DNA of 64,000 bases, taken from Tetrahymena thermophila SB210 (lineage: Eukaryota; Ciliophora; Oligohymenophorea; Hymenostomatida; Tetrahymenidae). Positions 1 to 12,350 of the stretch are shown piece after piece (positions within the stretch are counted from its first letter, which is position 1; each line of letters opens with the position of its first letter). The stretch covers positions 1 through 64,000 of the forward strand of contig NW_002476086.1 of NCBI RefSeq assembly GCF_000189635.1, in the 5' to 3' direction. The notes beneath the pieces are model-generated. The model saw only the letters and a list, made by a program, of their open reading frames with translations, had not been told where the DNA came from and ran no database searches. The translations under genes were made by a program, and so were the position numbers.

Positions 1-136
1 CAACCCCAACCCCCAACCCCAACCCCAACCCCAACCCCAACCCCAACCCCAACCCCAACCCCAACCCCAACCCCAACCCCAACCCCAACCCCAACCCCAA
101 CCCCAACCCCAACCCCAACCCCAACCCCAACCCCAA
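1..136. repeat. Macronuclear telomere, (CCCCAA)n
   Basis: About 22 tandem CCCCAA units run from base 1 to 136 and then give way abruptly to unique AT-rich DNA. This C-rich strand at the left edge is the 5' strand of a Tetrahymena-type telomere (TTGGGG on the other strand), so base 1 is at or near a physical chromosome end. One unit near 10-16 has five C instead of four. The tract fixes the organism group (Tetrahymena or a close relative) and shows that this is macronuclear, not germline, DNA. Confidence 0.98.
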
Positions 137-2216
137 TTAATTAGTTTCATCAATTGCTTATAAATTCTTAATAAAAGAAATTTAAAATAAACTATGTATG
201 TATGTTATTGAATTAATAAAAGAATATCCTTAAGATTTCATTTTTTTATAGATATCAAGTACTACTTAAATTGGTTTGAAAAGAAATTTCTTTGTTCTAA
301 AAGTTTAAAATACTTAAAATGGAAAAGATATGGAAAATATTAAAATTAAAAGATTTTTATATGAATTAAAATATTTATCGGGTGGGGAAAAAAAATATTT
401 TAATTTGAATGAATATTTTGTTCTTTAAAGTTCAAATGATTTTAGTACAAAAACTTTAGCAGCAGCTAGTATTTGTGGTGAGTTTATAATTTTTTATTTA
501 TTAAAAGTAAAAATCTTATTATTACCATCTGAATTTCAATTAAATTGATTTTTTGCTCACCCCTATATATTGATTTGATTTGGTTTCTTTTTTATTTGCA
601 AATTTGTTAATCGAGTGAAAAAAAATATTAGTTAGTTAGATTTTACGAAAGTATAAATTTCAGGAGTGCTTTATGTGAAAATCAATATTTTTTAGATTAA
701 GTAAACTCTTTTATAGAAGATTGGATTTATTTTGTTAAATAATGCAAAAGTATCTCAGTGTAAACGGATTTATTGATATTATTAAATTTAGATAAAGAAT
801 TTTTTCCTATAAAAAGGATATAAAAATTAATTTATTATATGGGTGTGTATAGTAAGATTTTTAAATATGTTCAAGCTTTATGCATATTTGTATGTAAAGC
901 CTGCCTGAATCTAATAAGGTATCCTGCGTTTGATATTATAAATTATAATAAATAAATTAAAATGAAAATGTACATATCTTTTAACATAAAAGCAATTTCT
1001 TTCAAATCACTTTTTATGTTATAAAAGCTACACAGTATTAGTAAGTGAGAATAACTTATCTAATCAAAAAAGTGTAAGTAAGACAAAGAAAATGAAATTG
1101 GTTTTAAAATATAATTAATAAAATGTTATTTGAAAATAATGAATAATTAATCTTTATAAAATGTGTAAGCCTATATAAATTTTATAGAACTAATTTAAAT
1201 GATTTTTCAGGACAAACATTCTTTGAGTTCTATTGTAAGTGCATTGATATTTTTAAGAAACCTTTGTTTTCTTTATTTATAATAATTAGAATCGAACTTA
1301 ATGAGATTGTGAAGTTAGAAAAATTATTTAAAAATGATAAAAAATAATAATAATTAGGATCGGAAGAAATTTTATTTGTTTTAATGAAAATAATGATTAA
1401 AATAATACTTTAGAGCTTTGCACAAAAAAGAAGAAAAGGGAGAAATAAACGAAGAAAGAAAAAAAAATAAATTAAGAAAATAAAGCAATTAATTTTGGTT
1501 CAGCCTCTAAAAAAAAAAATCTTTTTTTTTAATAAACAATATATATATAATCTTTTGTTTTAATAATCATGATAATAATTATTATTACTACAATTATTGT
1601 TGATTTGTCTATAATTTACAATTCAAATATTATCAAATACGCAAGAAGTTTTAATTAATTTCATAAATAAATACAAATATAGTTTATATACCAAAGTGAA
1701 GTCGCAAGTGAAAAGAATATAATTTTATGCTTAGAAGGGAACAAAGTGCGTAAGTAAAAAAAAAAAAAAGTGAAATATAAAATTAGGATTTTTTAAAATC
1801 GTTTTAGAAAATAGCTACAAATACATAAATAGAAACAGTCAAAAATAAATTAACTATTTATTAAAATTAATTTATGATAACTCTTTAAATCTTTAGGAAG
1901 ATAGACTTATAGATAGATTGGTTGATATATTGATTTATTTTTTATTTGTTGATAGACAACACCATTTGTGTCTTTCATCATATTTTAGTTATTAATTTTA
2001 AGATGAGATGATTTTTATATTTAGATAAATAGATTATAATTTACACTAACTATTTAGAGATAGATTTTTTGTTTTCGCTCAAAAATTAAAAAAAAAAATC
2101 ATAATTTATTTATTAATTTTTCTTTTTGAATACTTTATATATGGCGCATTATTTTTAAGTAGAATAAGTTCTTTTTCAAAATATAAAATGTTTTGTTGCT
2201 TGCTTTATTTCTTCAC
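137..2216. other. Subtelomeric AT-rich spacer, no convincing gene
   Basis: Two kilobases of A/T-rich sequence with homopolymer runs lie between the telomere and the first gene's stop. The longest item I could read is a 72-codon ciliate-code frame at 330-548 (+), whose middle is slightly GC-richer. With TGA as the only stop, frames of this length are expected by chance. No tRNA-like box, no repeat family and no chromosome-breakage motif was seen. Confidence 0.6.
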
Positions 2217-3842
2217 TCACTTTGATTCTTTCTATGGCTCAGTAGCGTGTTTTTTATCATTTATTTGTAGATTGCTTGGAAAACTTCCTTATCCTTTTTA
2301 TGCAGCTGCTGAGTTGCCTACTCCTTTAGAAAAACTTGCTGCTACGCCGTCGAGATATGCTGGATAAGGTATGGTAGGCTATGGAGGGCGAAGATATTAA
2401 TATGCTTGCTTTCCATACAAATGGAAGGTAGGGTCGTTTTCGCTATGTGGGTATTACAATCCTGGGGGATACATTCCCTCAGGTGGAATAGGGAAATTAA
2501 GATGATTCATTAATGGGGCTTACAAGTTAGGGAGAGGAGGGTAATGAGAAGGTGGGTAAAACTTAGGATACTAAGGATAAAGATGAGAATATGGAGGGTG
2601 AATAGGGAAGCCTTGAGGTAACTCTTATGACTCGCTAGGAGATGAAGGCTATTAAGATGATGCGGCATTATTACCAGAAGTAGCATTTGATGCAGCTGTT
2701 GCAGATTAATTTGCTTATGTAGCAGCTACAGTTGATTATTAGGCTTACTTTTACTATCCATTTTATTATGCGGTACCTTTAGATTTTTTTTCAAATTCAT
2801 CGTATATCTTTTATAAGCGTTCCATGACTGCAGATTAATCAATGTTGATCTTAAGTATTTTTGCGAACTAGAAAGTTATATATTCTTTGAATGTATCATC
2901 TATCTTTTCGCGCTTAATGAACTTCATCCAGTATCTTAAAAAAGTGTAAAGGCATTCAAATTAACCTCTATAAGAATCATAATCAATCTTATACTTGGAG
3001 AAGAGAGATGTCTGGTAGTTAAATAGCTTGATTAGATGCTCGACTTCTTCCTTTTCAGTAAGTGGCTCATCATTTGCATCTACTAATATATCTTTAAATC
3101 TTATTATTATGTCCATAGAGAGGGAATGGCGAGGCTTTTCTTCTTGTAAGTTTTACAAAAACAAAGCATATTACCTCTACTGCCACATCTAATGTTACTC
3201 AGCAAGTGCAAATTTGTCTTAGTAGTAGTGACCTGCAGTGGCTGCAGCGGGGTTATATAGATGCTAAAAGTAAAAGGGAAATGGATTTGTGGCAGCTGCT
3301 TGCATTTATTAATATATCCTCTTCTCGATGGAAAGTTTTTAGTTCATTTCATCATTGAATTTCACTTTAGACAATGATTCATTACCTTTAGCATTCTCAT
3401 AATACTTCTTGCCATTGATCATCTCTTGGGATATCTCCTTCTTGCTTTGCAACTTTAAACCATGCAAATCTATTTATTCTTGTCCAGTAACTCCATTCAT
3501 ACCTTATGGACATGTTTGTTAATCCTTTTTAGGTCTACCCTATTTTCTCATACCTTCAAATATCTTCCACTCAGTTATTTTGTTTTCGTGCTTTATACGA
3601 ATATGGTTAAATAAACTGGCGTTCCTTGAATAAGACTTTCCACATTTGCATTAAAATTTTATGTTGGATTCATCTTAGTTTTAGTTTGAAATTTAATTTT
3701 TGTTGTTGATGTTATCCTGTGAGTCTTGGTCGTTAGGTCCTTCAATATTTTAACCTTCTTAATCGTTTTAATCATCATCTGGTAAGCTTTAAGATGATAT
3801 TGTTTCTACCTTTAAATTATTTTAAGTTTCTTTTGTATTCAT
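2217..3842 (-). CDS. C2H2 zinc-finger protein with AT-hook-like motif
   Basis: Single-exon frame of 541 residues on the minus strand, ATG at 3842-3840, TGA at 2219-2217. The first 60 residues are acidic and Gln/Asn-rich. Residues 65-85 form one zinc finger (CKCGKSYSRNASLFNHIRIKH with spacing C-x-C-x12-H-x4-H; the Cys pair is one residue apart instead of the usual two to four). A basic GRPKK patch at 102-106 resembles an AT hook. A helical middle of about 120 residues follows, and the C-terminal 170 residues are rich in Pro, Tyr, Gln and Ala. Finger plus basic patch plus low-complexity tail suggests a nuclear DNA-binding protein; that role is inferred. It is the telomere-proximal gene and points toward the chromosome end. 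Confidence 0.85.
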
Positions 3843-6484
3843 CAAATTAAAATAGATGTTAATTAATTTTTTTTCTTGTTACCCAAAACTTTATACAATA
3901 TTTATTATTTTCTAAAAAAATTATTATCTTAATATTCCTTACATAAATTGTTTATCTTTAGATTTTAATTATAATTCCCTACCCCTTTCTTTTATCATTC
4001 ATTTCAAACGAAGGATGGGAGGAAATGAATTTATCTAATAATTTAGTAATAACTTAATTTCAAAATAAAAGTAATAAAATATTTGAATTATTAAGATCTC
4101 TATTTTCCTTTACTCTTAATTTCTTTCAAATAAATAAAATTTGATACGAATAATATATTATTCAAAATTTAAAATTATTTGCCTTTTCTTATCAATCAAG
4201 CTATTATTAATTTTCCTTTTTCCTTTAAATCATAGTTTCTCATATTTATTTTTCCCTCTTTTCTTATTAATCCAAAACCTTTCTTACTAACTAATATGAA
4301 TAATATGAATACAAAAAATACACAACGCAATCCTTTCTTTTTTAAATTTTATTTTCAGAATAATTTTTAAATTATTTTCCATATTTTTCACCATTTACTT
4401 AAATACCAAAAAAATAAAAAAATAAAAAGCATTTTTAGATTTATTAGGATATATAAATAAATATAAATCATGATTTTCTGCAAAACAAAATAACAAAAAA
4501 TATTAATATTCTTTGTGAGCGGTTGGAGGTCAATGTATTTAGCAATTTATTCAAATAGATTAATATAAGTAAAATCTTTAAGTTACTATTTTGTTTGATT
4601 AACAATAAAATTTTAGATTGAACAGTTATAGGGCAGGTAAATAATAAATAAATTAAATTAATTTAAAAATTAATAATAGTCAAAAGAAAAAGGAAATTAA
4701 TATAATTTCTTTATAGCTGAATTCATATCAATATAATATAAAATATTTAAAATGACGCAAATCAGATAATAAATAAAATAATATAATATATATTAAAAAA
4801 TAATTCAAACATAATCAAGAAACAAATAAATATAAAAGGTAAAAAAAATAAAATAAATTTTAAAAACCATTTTTTCATCAAAATTAAATTCAGTTATTTA
4901 AAACATTTAAAATTTGTTTTTATAATTGTGCAAAATTTATTCAATCGCAAATTAATAAATTTTATTCAACTTTTTTAAACTCTAAATAAACCATTTTCCT
5001 ATTTTTCATAATAAAATTAATTAAAAATAATCCATTTAAAAAGTCGAAATATAAAGCTATTTAAATATTTTAATTTTCTAATAAAATATTATCTTGGATA
5101 TAAATTCTTCTATATTTTTGAAAAATTTTTCATGTAATAAAGAGCAACTATTTTGAAGAATAAATTAAATTTTGATGAAATTAATTATTTTTCACATATT
5201 TTTTATTGTTGAATAAAATAATTTTAATTTTACTGAAAACTTAAAAAATAAAAAATCATTTTCTTATGTCATTTAAATTTAATTTATATCAACAAAACTA
5301 ATTTATTTGTAACAGTGATTATGAACCAATTTCTTTAATCTTATAGTAATTAAAACAGATTTTAACTTTTAGACTATCAATTTAGAATATTTATAATTGT
5401 TGCATAAAGTCTAACTTTATTAAGTATTTATCAAAACATAATATTTTATTACATTTTTGTTATAAAGTTTTTAGTATTTTCCTGAGAATTAAGCTTCTCA
5501 AAAATATCTCAATAACTAGATTTTAAAAAATTACTATCTTAAAAAGTATTTTCATAAATATTTTTCAAAAGAATACATATATTAATAATTTAATTTTTTG
5601 TTTGTTTATTTTATAGTAGCTAATAATTTTTTTGATTAAAAAGTAATTTAATAAAATAAAGCATTATTTTAACTCAATAATCTGTTAATATCATGGTTAA
5701 ATTAATTTAAATTTATATCATTTTAAGATTTTGTTAATTCATATTATTAAAATATTGCAAATTTTTATAAATTTAAAAGAAATATTATTTATTTTTTAAT
5801 ATTTATTTCCATATTAATATAGCGTATTAGTCTATTTTAATTATAAAAATAGTACTTTATAAAATAGAAATTTTTAAATAGATCTTTTTTCTAAAAATTT
5901 GAATTTTTTAATAAGGAGGGAAAAAGCAGTTATTATTAAAGAATTGGGATATACCTTAAAATGATTTTTAAAATATAATTTATGAGAACTAAATAAATAT
6001 TATCAGCTATTTATTCTATTTAATTTTTTATTATTAAATATTTATCTATCAAAATTTGATTTAGTGAAGTATTAAAAACTCTTATGTAGAGAAATATTTT
6101 TTAACTTAAGGTTAAATTTATAATAAAGAATGAGAGCTAATTTGATTATTTAGGTATGGATATTAATATAGCATACAAATTAAAGTAGAAGTTTTCTTTA
6201 GAAGTAGAAATAAGGTAAATTACCAAAGTTTATAAAATTCATTAATTAATTAGAATAAAATTTAGTTAATACAACAATATTTTTAAATGTTTAGTTATAA
6301 TTTGGAGATAATTAACAATTTTAATAGCTTTTTAAAAGAGTTAAAATAATTTGGTTACCATTCATTTAATTAATTTTAGCAAAATTTATAATACTAGCTT
6401 TAAATAGCTGTTTTTGATTTTAATTTCTAAAAAGTGAATAAAAATTAAAATAAAAAAGAAAGAAATTAAAAAAAATCAAAATAA
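3843..6484. other. Intergenic AT-rich spacer (divergent upstream regions)
   Basis: About 2.6 kb between two divergently transcribed genes. It is almost entirely A/T with long T and A runs. A GC-richer patch near 4515-4545 does not fold like a tRNA and lacks a B box. No coding frame with protein-like composition was found on either strand. Confidence 0.6.
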
Positions 6485-7363
6485 ATGTATCAACCAATTT
6501 TTGAACCTTAACAGAAGAAATCTTGTATTCAAATTTATATTTCTTGGACCTCCTACATAAATTTACTCATTAGTATCGCTGCTTTAGCCTTTGGAGCTTA
6601 TGAAGGAATTAGAAAAAAAGATTTATGGTCTAAATCTAGCTTTGATTGGAATAAGGCTCTTGTTTTCCTTTTAGTAGTTGGTTCTATTTTACTCTTCTTC
6701 ACTTCTATTGCTGGTATTATTGGAGGCAGAAAGAAAAATAAATGTTGCATTTTCTTTTTCTAAATTTTTAGCATCGCTCTTTCTTTCTCATTCCTTATCG
6801 TAGCTTTTGTGTTTTTAGGTATGACTGATTCTCATGTTTTTGATATTAAAGACACTAACTGTTAATCTAAGAACGACATCTTCAAATACAGTTAAGAAGC
6901 TTATGATTAGGCTAATGAACTATTCTGTAGCGAATAGTGTCCTTGTAAGGTAACTGATGAAGATGTAAAGGAATATTTGGAAGATACTGATTACATTATT
7001 GATAATGTTAATGGAAAAACTAAAGTTTAAGATTGTGATGATTTCAAAAAATATTTCTCAGATTCAGATGTTAATGATTCAGTCGACTGGGTTGAATCTT
7101 TGGAAGATACATTCGATTGTACAGGTATGTGCACTAAGCCATTAAATATTTACTTCTTTAGTAATATTAACCGTGGTATCCCTGATACAGAAACTTGCAG
7201 AGTAAAATTTTAGAACTTTGTTTCTAGCTATGGTAAAGTTGCTTATGTAGTAGGTTTTGTTGTTGGATCTTACCTCTTAGTAAATGCTATTCTTGCCTTT
7301 TGTCTATGTTGTAGGGATAAGAGATAAGGAGTTAGTATTTATGAACGCTTTGCATTCTATTGA
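6485..7363 (+). CDS. Tetraspanin-like four-pass membrane protein, copy 1
   Basis: Intron-less frame of 292 residues, ATG 6485, TGA 7361-7363. Hydrophobic segments lie near residues 22-44, 57-80, 88-112 and 246-270. The first three are close together and a large Cys-rich loop (about 113-245) precedes the fourth, which is the tetraspanin layout. The loop has CPCKV and FDCTGMC motifs rather than the classic CCG, so membership of the animal tetraspanin family is uncertain. After the last membrane segment comes CLCC and a short tail, suited to palmitoylation. A clear paralogue starts at 12351. Likely a cell-surface or vesicle-membrane organiser; the partner is unknown. Confidence 0.8.
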
Positions 7364-9529
7364 ATTATTTTCTTGAAAAATCTTCTTAATTAAAAAGCTA
7401 AAAGATGGCTAATTAAAATAAAATACATAAATATCATCTAGCGATTGATATTAGAGACTTTTTTATGAATTAAAATTTGCTTTTATCTACCATGACTTAA
7501 ATTACACAGAATATCTTTTGTAGTACTTATTTTCTATAATATTACCAAATATATTGCTATAACTAATTAAGCTACTATGATGATATCACTGATAATACTT
7601 TTAATAAATATAATTAAGACTATTTTAAAGAACTAAAATAAATGAATAGTACAAAAAATATTTATTTTAGAATCTCTTTATACTCTTTTATTAGTGTATT
7701 TTATTTATTTTTTAAGTTTTTTATGAAAGATTTTTTTCAATTCTTAAATATTATTTTTTATTAATTAAATTATATAAGTTTTAAATTAATAAAATAAATA
7801 AATGAATAGATATTTATTGAAAAGAATATAAATTTAGTATGAGACTGTAAATTAATATTTAATTCAGTAAAAATTAATGTTAAATAGTAGAACAATTTTT
7901 AATTAAAATTTAATGCCTCTATAATAACTGGTATGTTTCTCAAATCTCCAATTAAAATTTTGATAATAAATCAAGTTTTATATTAATTTCTTCTTTATTT
8001 TTTAAAAAGTTAGAAAAAATAAGATTATTTTTTTAAATGAATTTTTTAAACTATAAAAATAATAAATTTATCAAAATAGGAATGGCGTTTTAGTTTTCTT
8101 CTTCATCATAATTAATAATTTAATTAAAAAATCTACTTTTTAATGGTAAGTGAGACTTTTAACTTGTATTTTTTGAGGAAATCAAATACTTATCTTTAAT
8201 AAAGCATGTAAAGAGTTTATGAAAATAAGAATTAAGAAATTTAAAAAAATTAAATTCGTCAAATAAAAGGTTTTTAACAAATTAAGACTATCATAAATAG
8301 TTTATACAAATGTATCTCAAGTTAAATTATTTAAAAATTTGTAGCTTATGTAAATTTTAAAAATAAAAAACTATTTTTCTTATCAGAATTTAATAGTATC
8401 TGGTATTAAAAATTAATTTTAAATGATATAAATTTGTCAAATTTAAAGGTTGATTATAAGCTATTTTGATTATTTATAAAAAATAAATAGAAAAAAGATT
8501 AAAATAATTTGATTTACTTTAAATTTTTAATAATATTAAATATTTTTTTGATGATATTATTTTTAATTTGTGATTTATTCTTTACAAATTAAAACAAAGA
8601 CAACATTTTATAAGATTAACAGTAAATTAATAAAAAGAAATTTATGTGTATCCTTTAAAAATTTAGGTTTGAGCAAAAAGCAAATTTTATAATAAATTAA
8701 ATTTGTTTTTATAAATTCTTTCATATTTATAAGCTAATAAGTTATAGGTTCGCTTTAAATAAATTACAAATATTGTAGGTACTAGCCTATAAGGATTGTT
8801 TTTGGATAAGGAGGAAAAATTTTGAAAATAAATTTTTTCACAAAAAAAGATTAAAAAATTAAAAAGGCATTTAACTCTAATATATTAGTAGAATGTTGCT
8901 CAATTTATCTATTATATATTTTATATGCTTATAAGAAGTGAAGAAATTTAGAAATTTTCAATATAATCGTTAAATATATAGATGTTATCTTGTTTACTGC
9001 TAGAAGTATTTATACGATTCAAACTTTAAAAAGTAATACTTTTAAATTCGATCAAAATACTTGATAGCTTGCTTAATAATAAATTTAATTTAATTTTACA
9101 AAATTTATTAATAATTACTTACAATATTAATAAAATATAATAATATTTAAAAGATTAAAAATTTGAAAATACTGAGTATAAATTGCTTACTTCTTTTTAT
9201 TTTAAATAATTCTTTTTGTAAAATCTTGAAGCAGATATGCTTTATGTCTTGTTTTTGCTGAAATTAAGAACTAATTACACCACAATAATTTATATATTTG
9301 AAATATAAATATCTATTCAAATTATTATAAACTCATTTATATTTTTATCCTCTCAATTCGAGCAAGTTTATTTTTATTAAATTAAAGTTATAAACAAAAA
9401 AATTATTAGATATTTATAAAAGATATTTTATTTACATTTATAAAAAATACATTAAGAACTAGATATTTTAAGTCATATCTGATTTTGTAAAAAAATAAAA
9501 AACAAAACATTTAAAAAACTAGAAAAAAA
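7364..9529. other. Intergenic AT-rich spacer
   Basis: About 2.2 kb between two plus-strand genes. The sequence is nearly all A/T. No frame with ordinary amino-acid composition, no repeat and no RNA gene was recognised. Confidence 0.6.
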
Positions 9530-10090
9530 ATGAATAAATATACTCTAATTACTTTAGGAGTTTGTATGCTTATAGTTAATGGGTTTTTGAATAAGCATAC
9601 CTTTTAATTATCTAACCACTAAACTGGCTTTGATTTATCTCTGTGTGCCATCTAAAAATGCTTCGATTACTAGTATAAATGCCTCTCATAATAAGACTGC
9701 ATAGAAGAAGCTAGTATTGTTACCTAGAATTATATGAATGATCCAACAAATTTCATCAACATTTTTTAAAATGTTAAAAATACCAATTTGTCTAGTGAAA
9801 TAAGATGCCAAAAAGAATAATGTAACATTTATGATTATTTGTCAAAATGTGCTGAAAGTGACGTCTACACCAAGAAATGTTTTGCAGGCTAAGATACTTA
9901 ATGCATTAATGAAAACATGGAATACTTTGAAGAATTTAAAGTATGTTAGACAAACTAATATCAATCTTGTAGTAAATATACTGACAAAGAAGCTTTTACT
10001 TAATGTTAAAGTGAATAGGTATTAAATTGTGCTAGAAAAATTAGTCATAAAGCTAAAGGAAAGCTTGCAGAAGCATTATAATGCTATTGA
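9530..10090 (+). CDS. Small secreted cysteine-rich protein
   Basis: Intron-less frame of 186 residues, ATG 9530, TGA 10088-10090. It begins with a hydrophobic signal peptide (roughly residues 5-19). The remainder contains 14 cysteines spread evenly, an even number consistent with disulfide bonds, and no further membrane segment. The C-terminal part is Lys-rich. It lies between the two tetraspanin-like paralogues on the same strand. I do not recognise the family; the sequence itself supports only a secreted, disulfide-rich protein. It could be an extracellular or granule-cargo protein. Confidence 0.75.
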
Positions 10091-10684
10091 ATTGAAATAT
10101 TAAATATTTTTTAGTAATTCTAAAAATATATATATATAATATATAAATATATAAAATAAAAATTTAATAAAAAAATTAAAATAAAATAAGGTAAAATAAA
10201 TTAATTAATTATTAGTTTCTAAAAGCATTATTTTTATAAAATTAATTTAAAACAAATATAGAATAAAGCCAAACTATTTAAAATGTAGTGGTTTGTAGAA
10301 ATTAAGTTATATTGATAAATTTGAAGATAAAGCTGGCATAAATAATAAAATAAAAATTAAATTAAATAAATATATAAAAAAGAATAAGTCTAATGTTTAA
10401 CAACTAACAAAATAAAATAAATTTAAAATGTAAATATTATAGAATATATTTATAAAATTTATTAAATATAATCTTACATAGATATAATCACTAAATTAAA
10501 ATACTGCTAACTGTGTTGGCTTAGATTGAGGTATTTAATTTTTATGTTTTTAAATTAATTTTGTTCATGTCATTCTTTCATTCATTCTTTTAGGAATTTT
10601 AACAAGTAATATTTAATGCTATTTCTTATATTTTTTTTACACATTTTTAAAAATATTTTAGGCAAAAAAAGAATTTTTTGGGAA
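10091..10684. other. Intergenic AT-rich spacer
   Basis: Roughly 600 bases of A/T-rich sequence downstream of the Cys-rich gene, ending at the transposase relic. Nothing else was recognised. Confidence 0.55.
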
Positions 10685-11000
10685 TCATTCATAATTGAAT
10701 GAAATAAGCATCTCTACTCTTTATTGCTTTTTTTCAATTCAAGATATTTTCTACTGGATTAAGATATGGACTGCGAGATGTCCAGTCTTAGAGTAACTGG
10801 ATCCTTAATTTCTCTCTTTTATTGTAGATAGAACCTTATGTTTAGGGTCTTTGTCTTCAACAAGCATCCACTTTTGTTGCTTAAATAATCTTTGAGCATT
10901 ATTTTATAATTTTATTTTTATTATTTCATAGCAAATATCTTTATTCCAATTTCCTTCAAATGTTTTTAAGTTAATGAGGGTTTTTACATTTTTATATAAT
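10685..11000 (-). mobile_element. Tc1/mariner transposase relic (C-terminal catalytic part)
   Basis: Read on the minus strand, the segment gives two family hallmarks in order. First comes MLVEDKDPKHKV (compare the Tc1 motif QDNDPKH, which carries the second catalytic Asp), about 10839-10880. Then comes WTSRSPYLNPVENILN (compare DWPxxSPDLNPIENxW), about 10740-10790. The two lie in different frames, the Asp of SPDLNP is Tyr, and an in-frame TGA sits where the family usually has Trp after the LNPIEN block, so the copy is dead. Upstream, a frame reading FEGNWNKDICYEI fits the preceding transposase region. No N-terminal DNA-binding part and no terminal inverted repeats were found. In Tetrahymena most transposons are removed when the macronucleus forms, so a relic kept in macronuclear DNA is notable. 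Confidence 0.8.
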
Positions 11001-12350
11001 TTTGAATGAAAAAAATGAAATGTTTGAAAAAAATATTCTTATAATTAATTTTTTTAAATTTTGTCTGAGTAAAATCCTTAAATTTTTTTAAATCAATAAC
11101 ATTACTATTTTTTAATTATTCGTTTATTTATAGGTAGGATTCAAAAAAAATTAGCTTATTTTCATTTACAAAAATAATTATTTGTATTTATATATTTGAT
11201 TTACTAATCATGTTTTTTTATTTAATTAAAAATAAAAGTTATTTAAAAATATGTATAGTCAAAAAACAAGAAATTAATTACATAAAATCAACCTACATTT
11301 TTTTAAAACTTTTTCTTTTTTAATTAATTAAAATATATATTTAGTTACTCAAATCTATATAAATGTATATTTACGAGACAAATTCTTACTTTCCAAATAG
11401 TAATAACCAATTTTTTTTTTTCTTAAAATTATTTATTTATAATAATTTCAGCTATTGACTAATTTTAATAATTAATATAATTGTTTATTTTACCTAAATA
11501 ATTTGTAATTGACTTACACATTATTTCATTTTATTTAAAAATAGGAGTACTAATATGAACAAAAAATACATTTTGATTAAATAGTTCTGATACTTAAATT
11601 CTAAAGATAGATTAATTCTTTTATTTAATAGGGCTATTTTATAATTATCTATAATAATTTTTGATAAGATAGCAGATTGGCTTGATCAGAAAAACTTTTT
11701 AAAATTAAAATTAAATAATAAGTTAAAGGCAATACATATTTAATTAAAAAGGAATAACATATAGAAAATGATTAGTTTAGATAAAAATTTGAATTAACAT
11801 TTTTAATTTACCTATTTACTAAAATTAAATATTGATATTAAAGTTCAATTTATCTAAAAAAAGATATTAATTTGATAAATTGAAGTTAAACAAAATTAAA
11901 TTTATAGGTAAAAAAAAAAGACCAAAATTAAGACTTCAGTATGATATAATGATTGTGTAAAACAAATATAGTTCAAATAATTAAAATATAATGAAATTCA
12001 TTGTATACTCAATGGTAATTTACCATTATTTCTGATAAGGTGCATATTTAAGATTGAAATTTTAAAAATAACTCTCTAATGTGATTTTGATATCCTTAGC
12101 AGAAAAAAAATATTTACATTCTCATGTGTGGAAAAAATTAAATATTAATTCTCAACTAATTTAAAGAAAGGTGAAGTAAAAATATGAATGTAAATAAATT
12201 AATTAATATAGATAAAAGTTGACAAAGATAAATAGTTGTTTTTAACTTGCATATTTTGTTAATAGTAACAATAATAATTAGAAAAATTAAAAATTAAGTA
12301 AATTTGATTTATTTTAAAGAAAATAGTAATCAACAAATAATTTCATTAAA
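11001..12350. other. Intergenic AT-rich spacer
   Basis: About 1.35 kb of A/T-rich sequence upstream of the second tetraspanin-like gene. I looked for the N-terminal half of the Tc1/mariner element here and did not find it. No gene was recognised. Confidence 0.55.

Noticed and set aside
330-548. 72-codon ciliate-code frame 200 bases from the telomere
   Set aside because: With TGA as the only stop in A/T-rich DNA, frames of this length are expected by chance; no recognisable motif.
4510-4545. GC-richer patch, considered as a tRNA or polymerase III gene
   Set aside because: No B box and no cloverleaf pairing.
9831-10025. Standard-code 64-residue frame
   Set aside because: Out-of-frame shadow of the secreted Cys-rich protein, which reads through with table 6.
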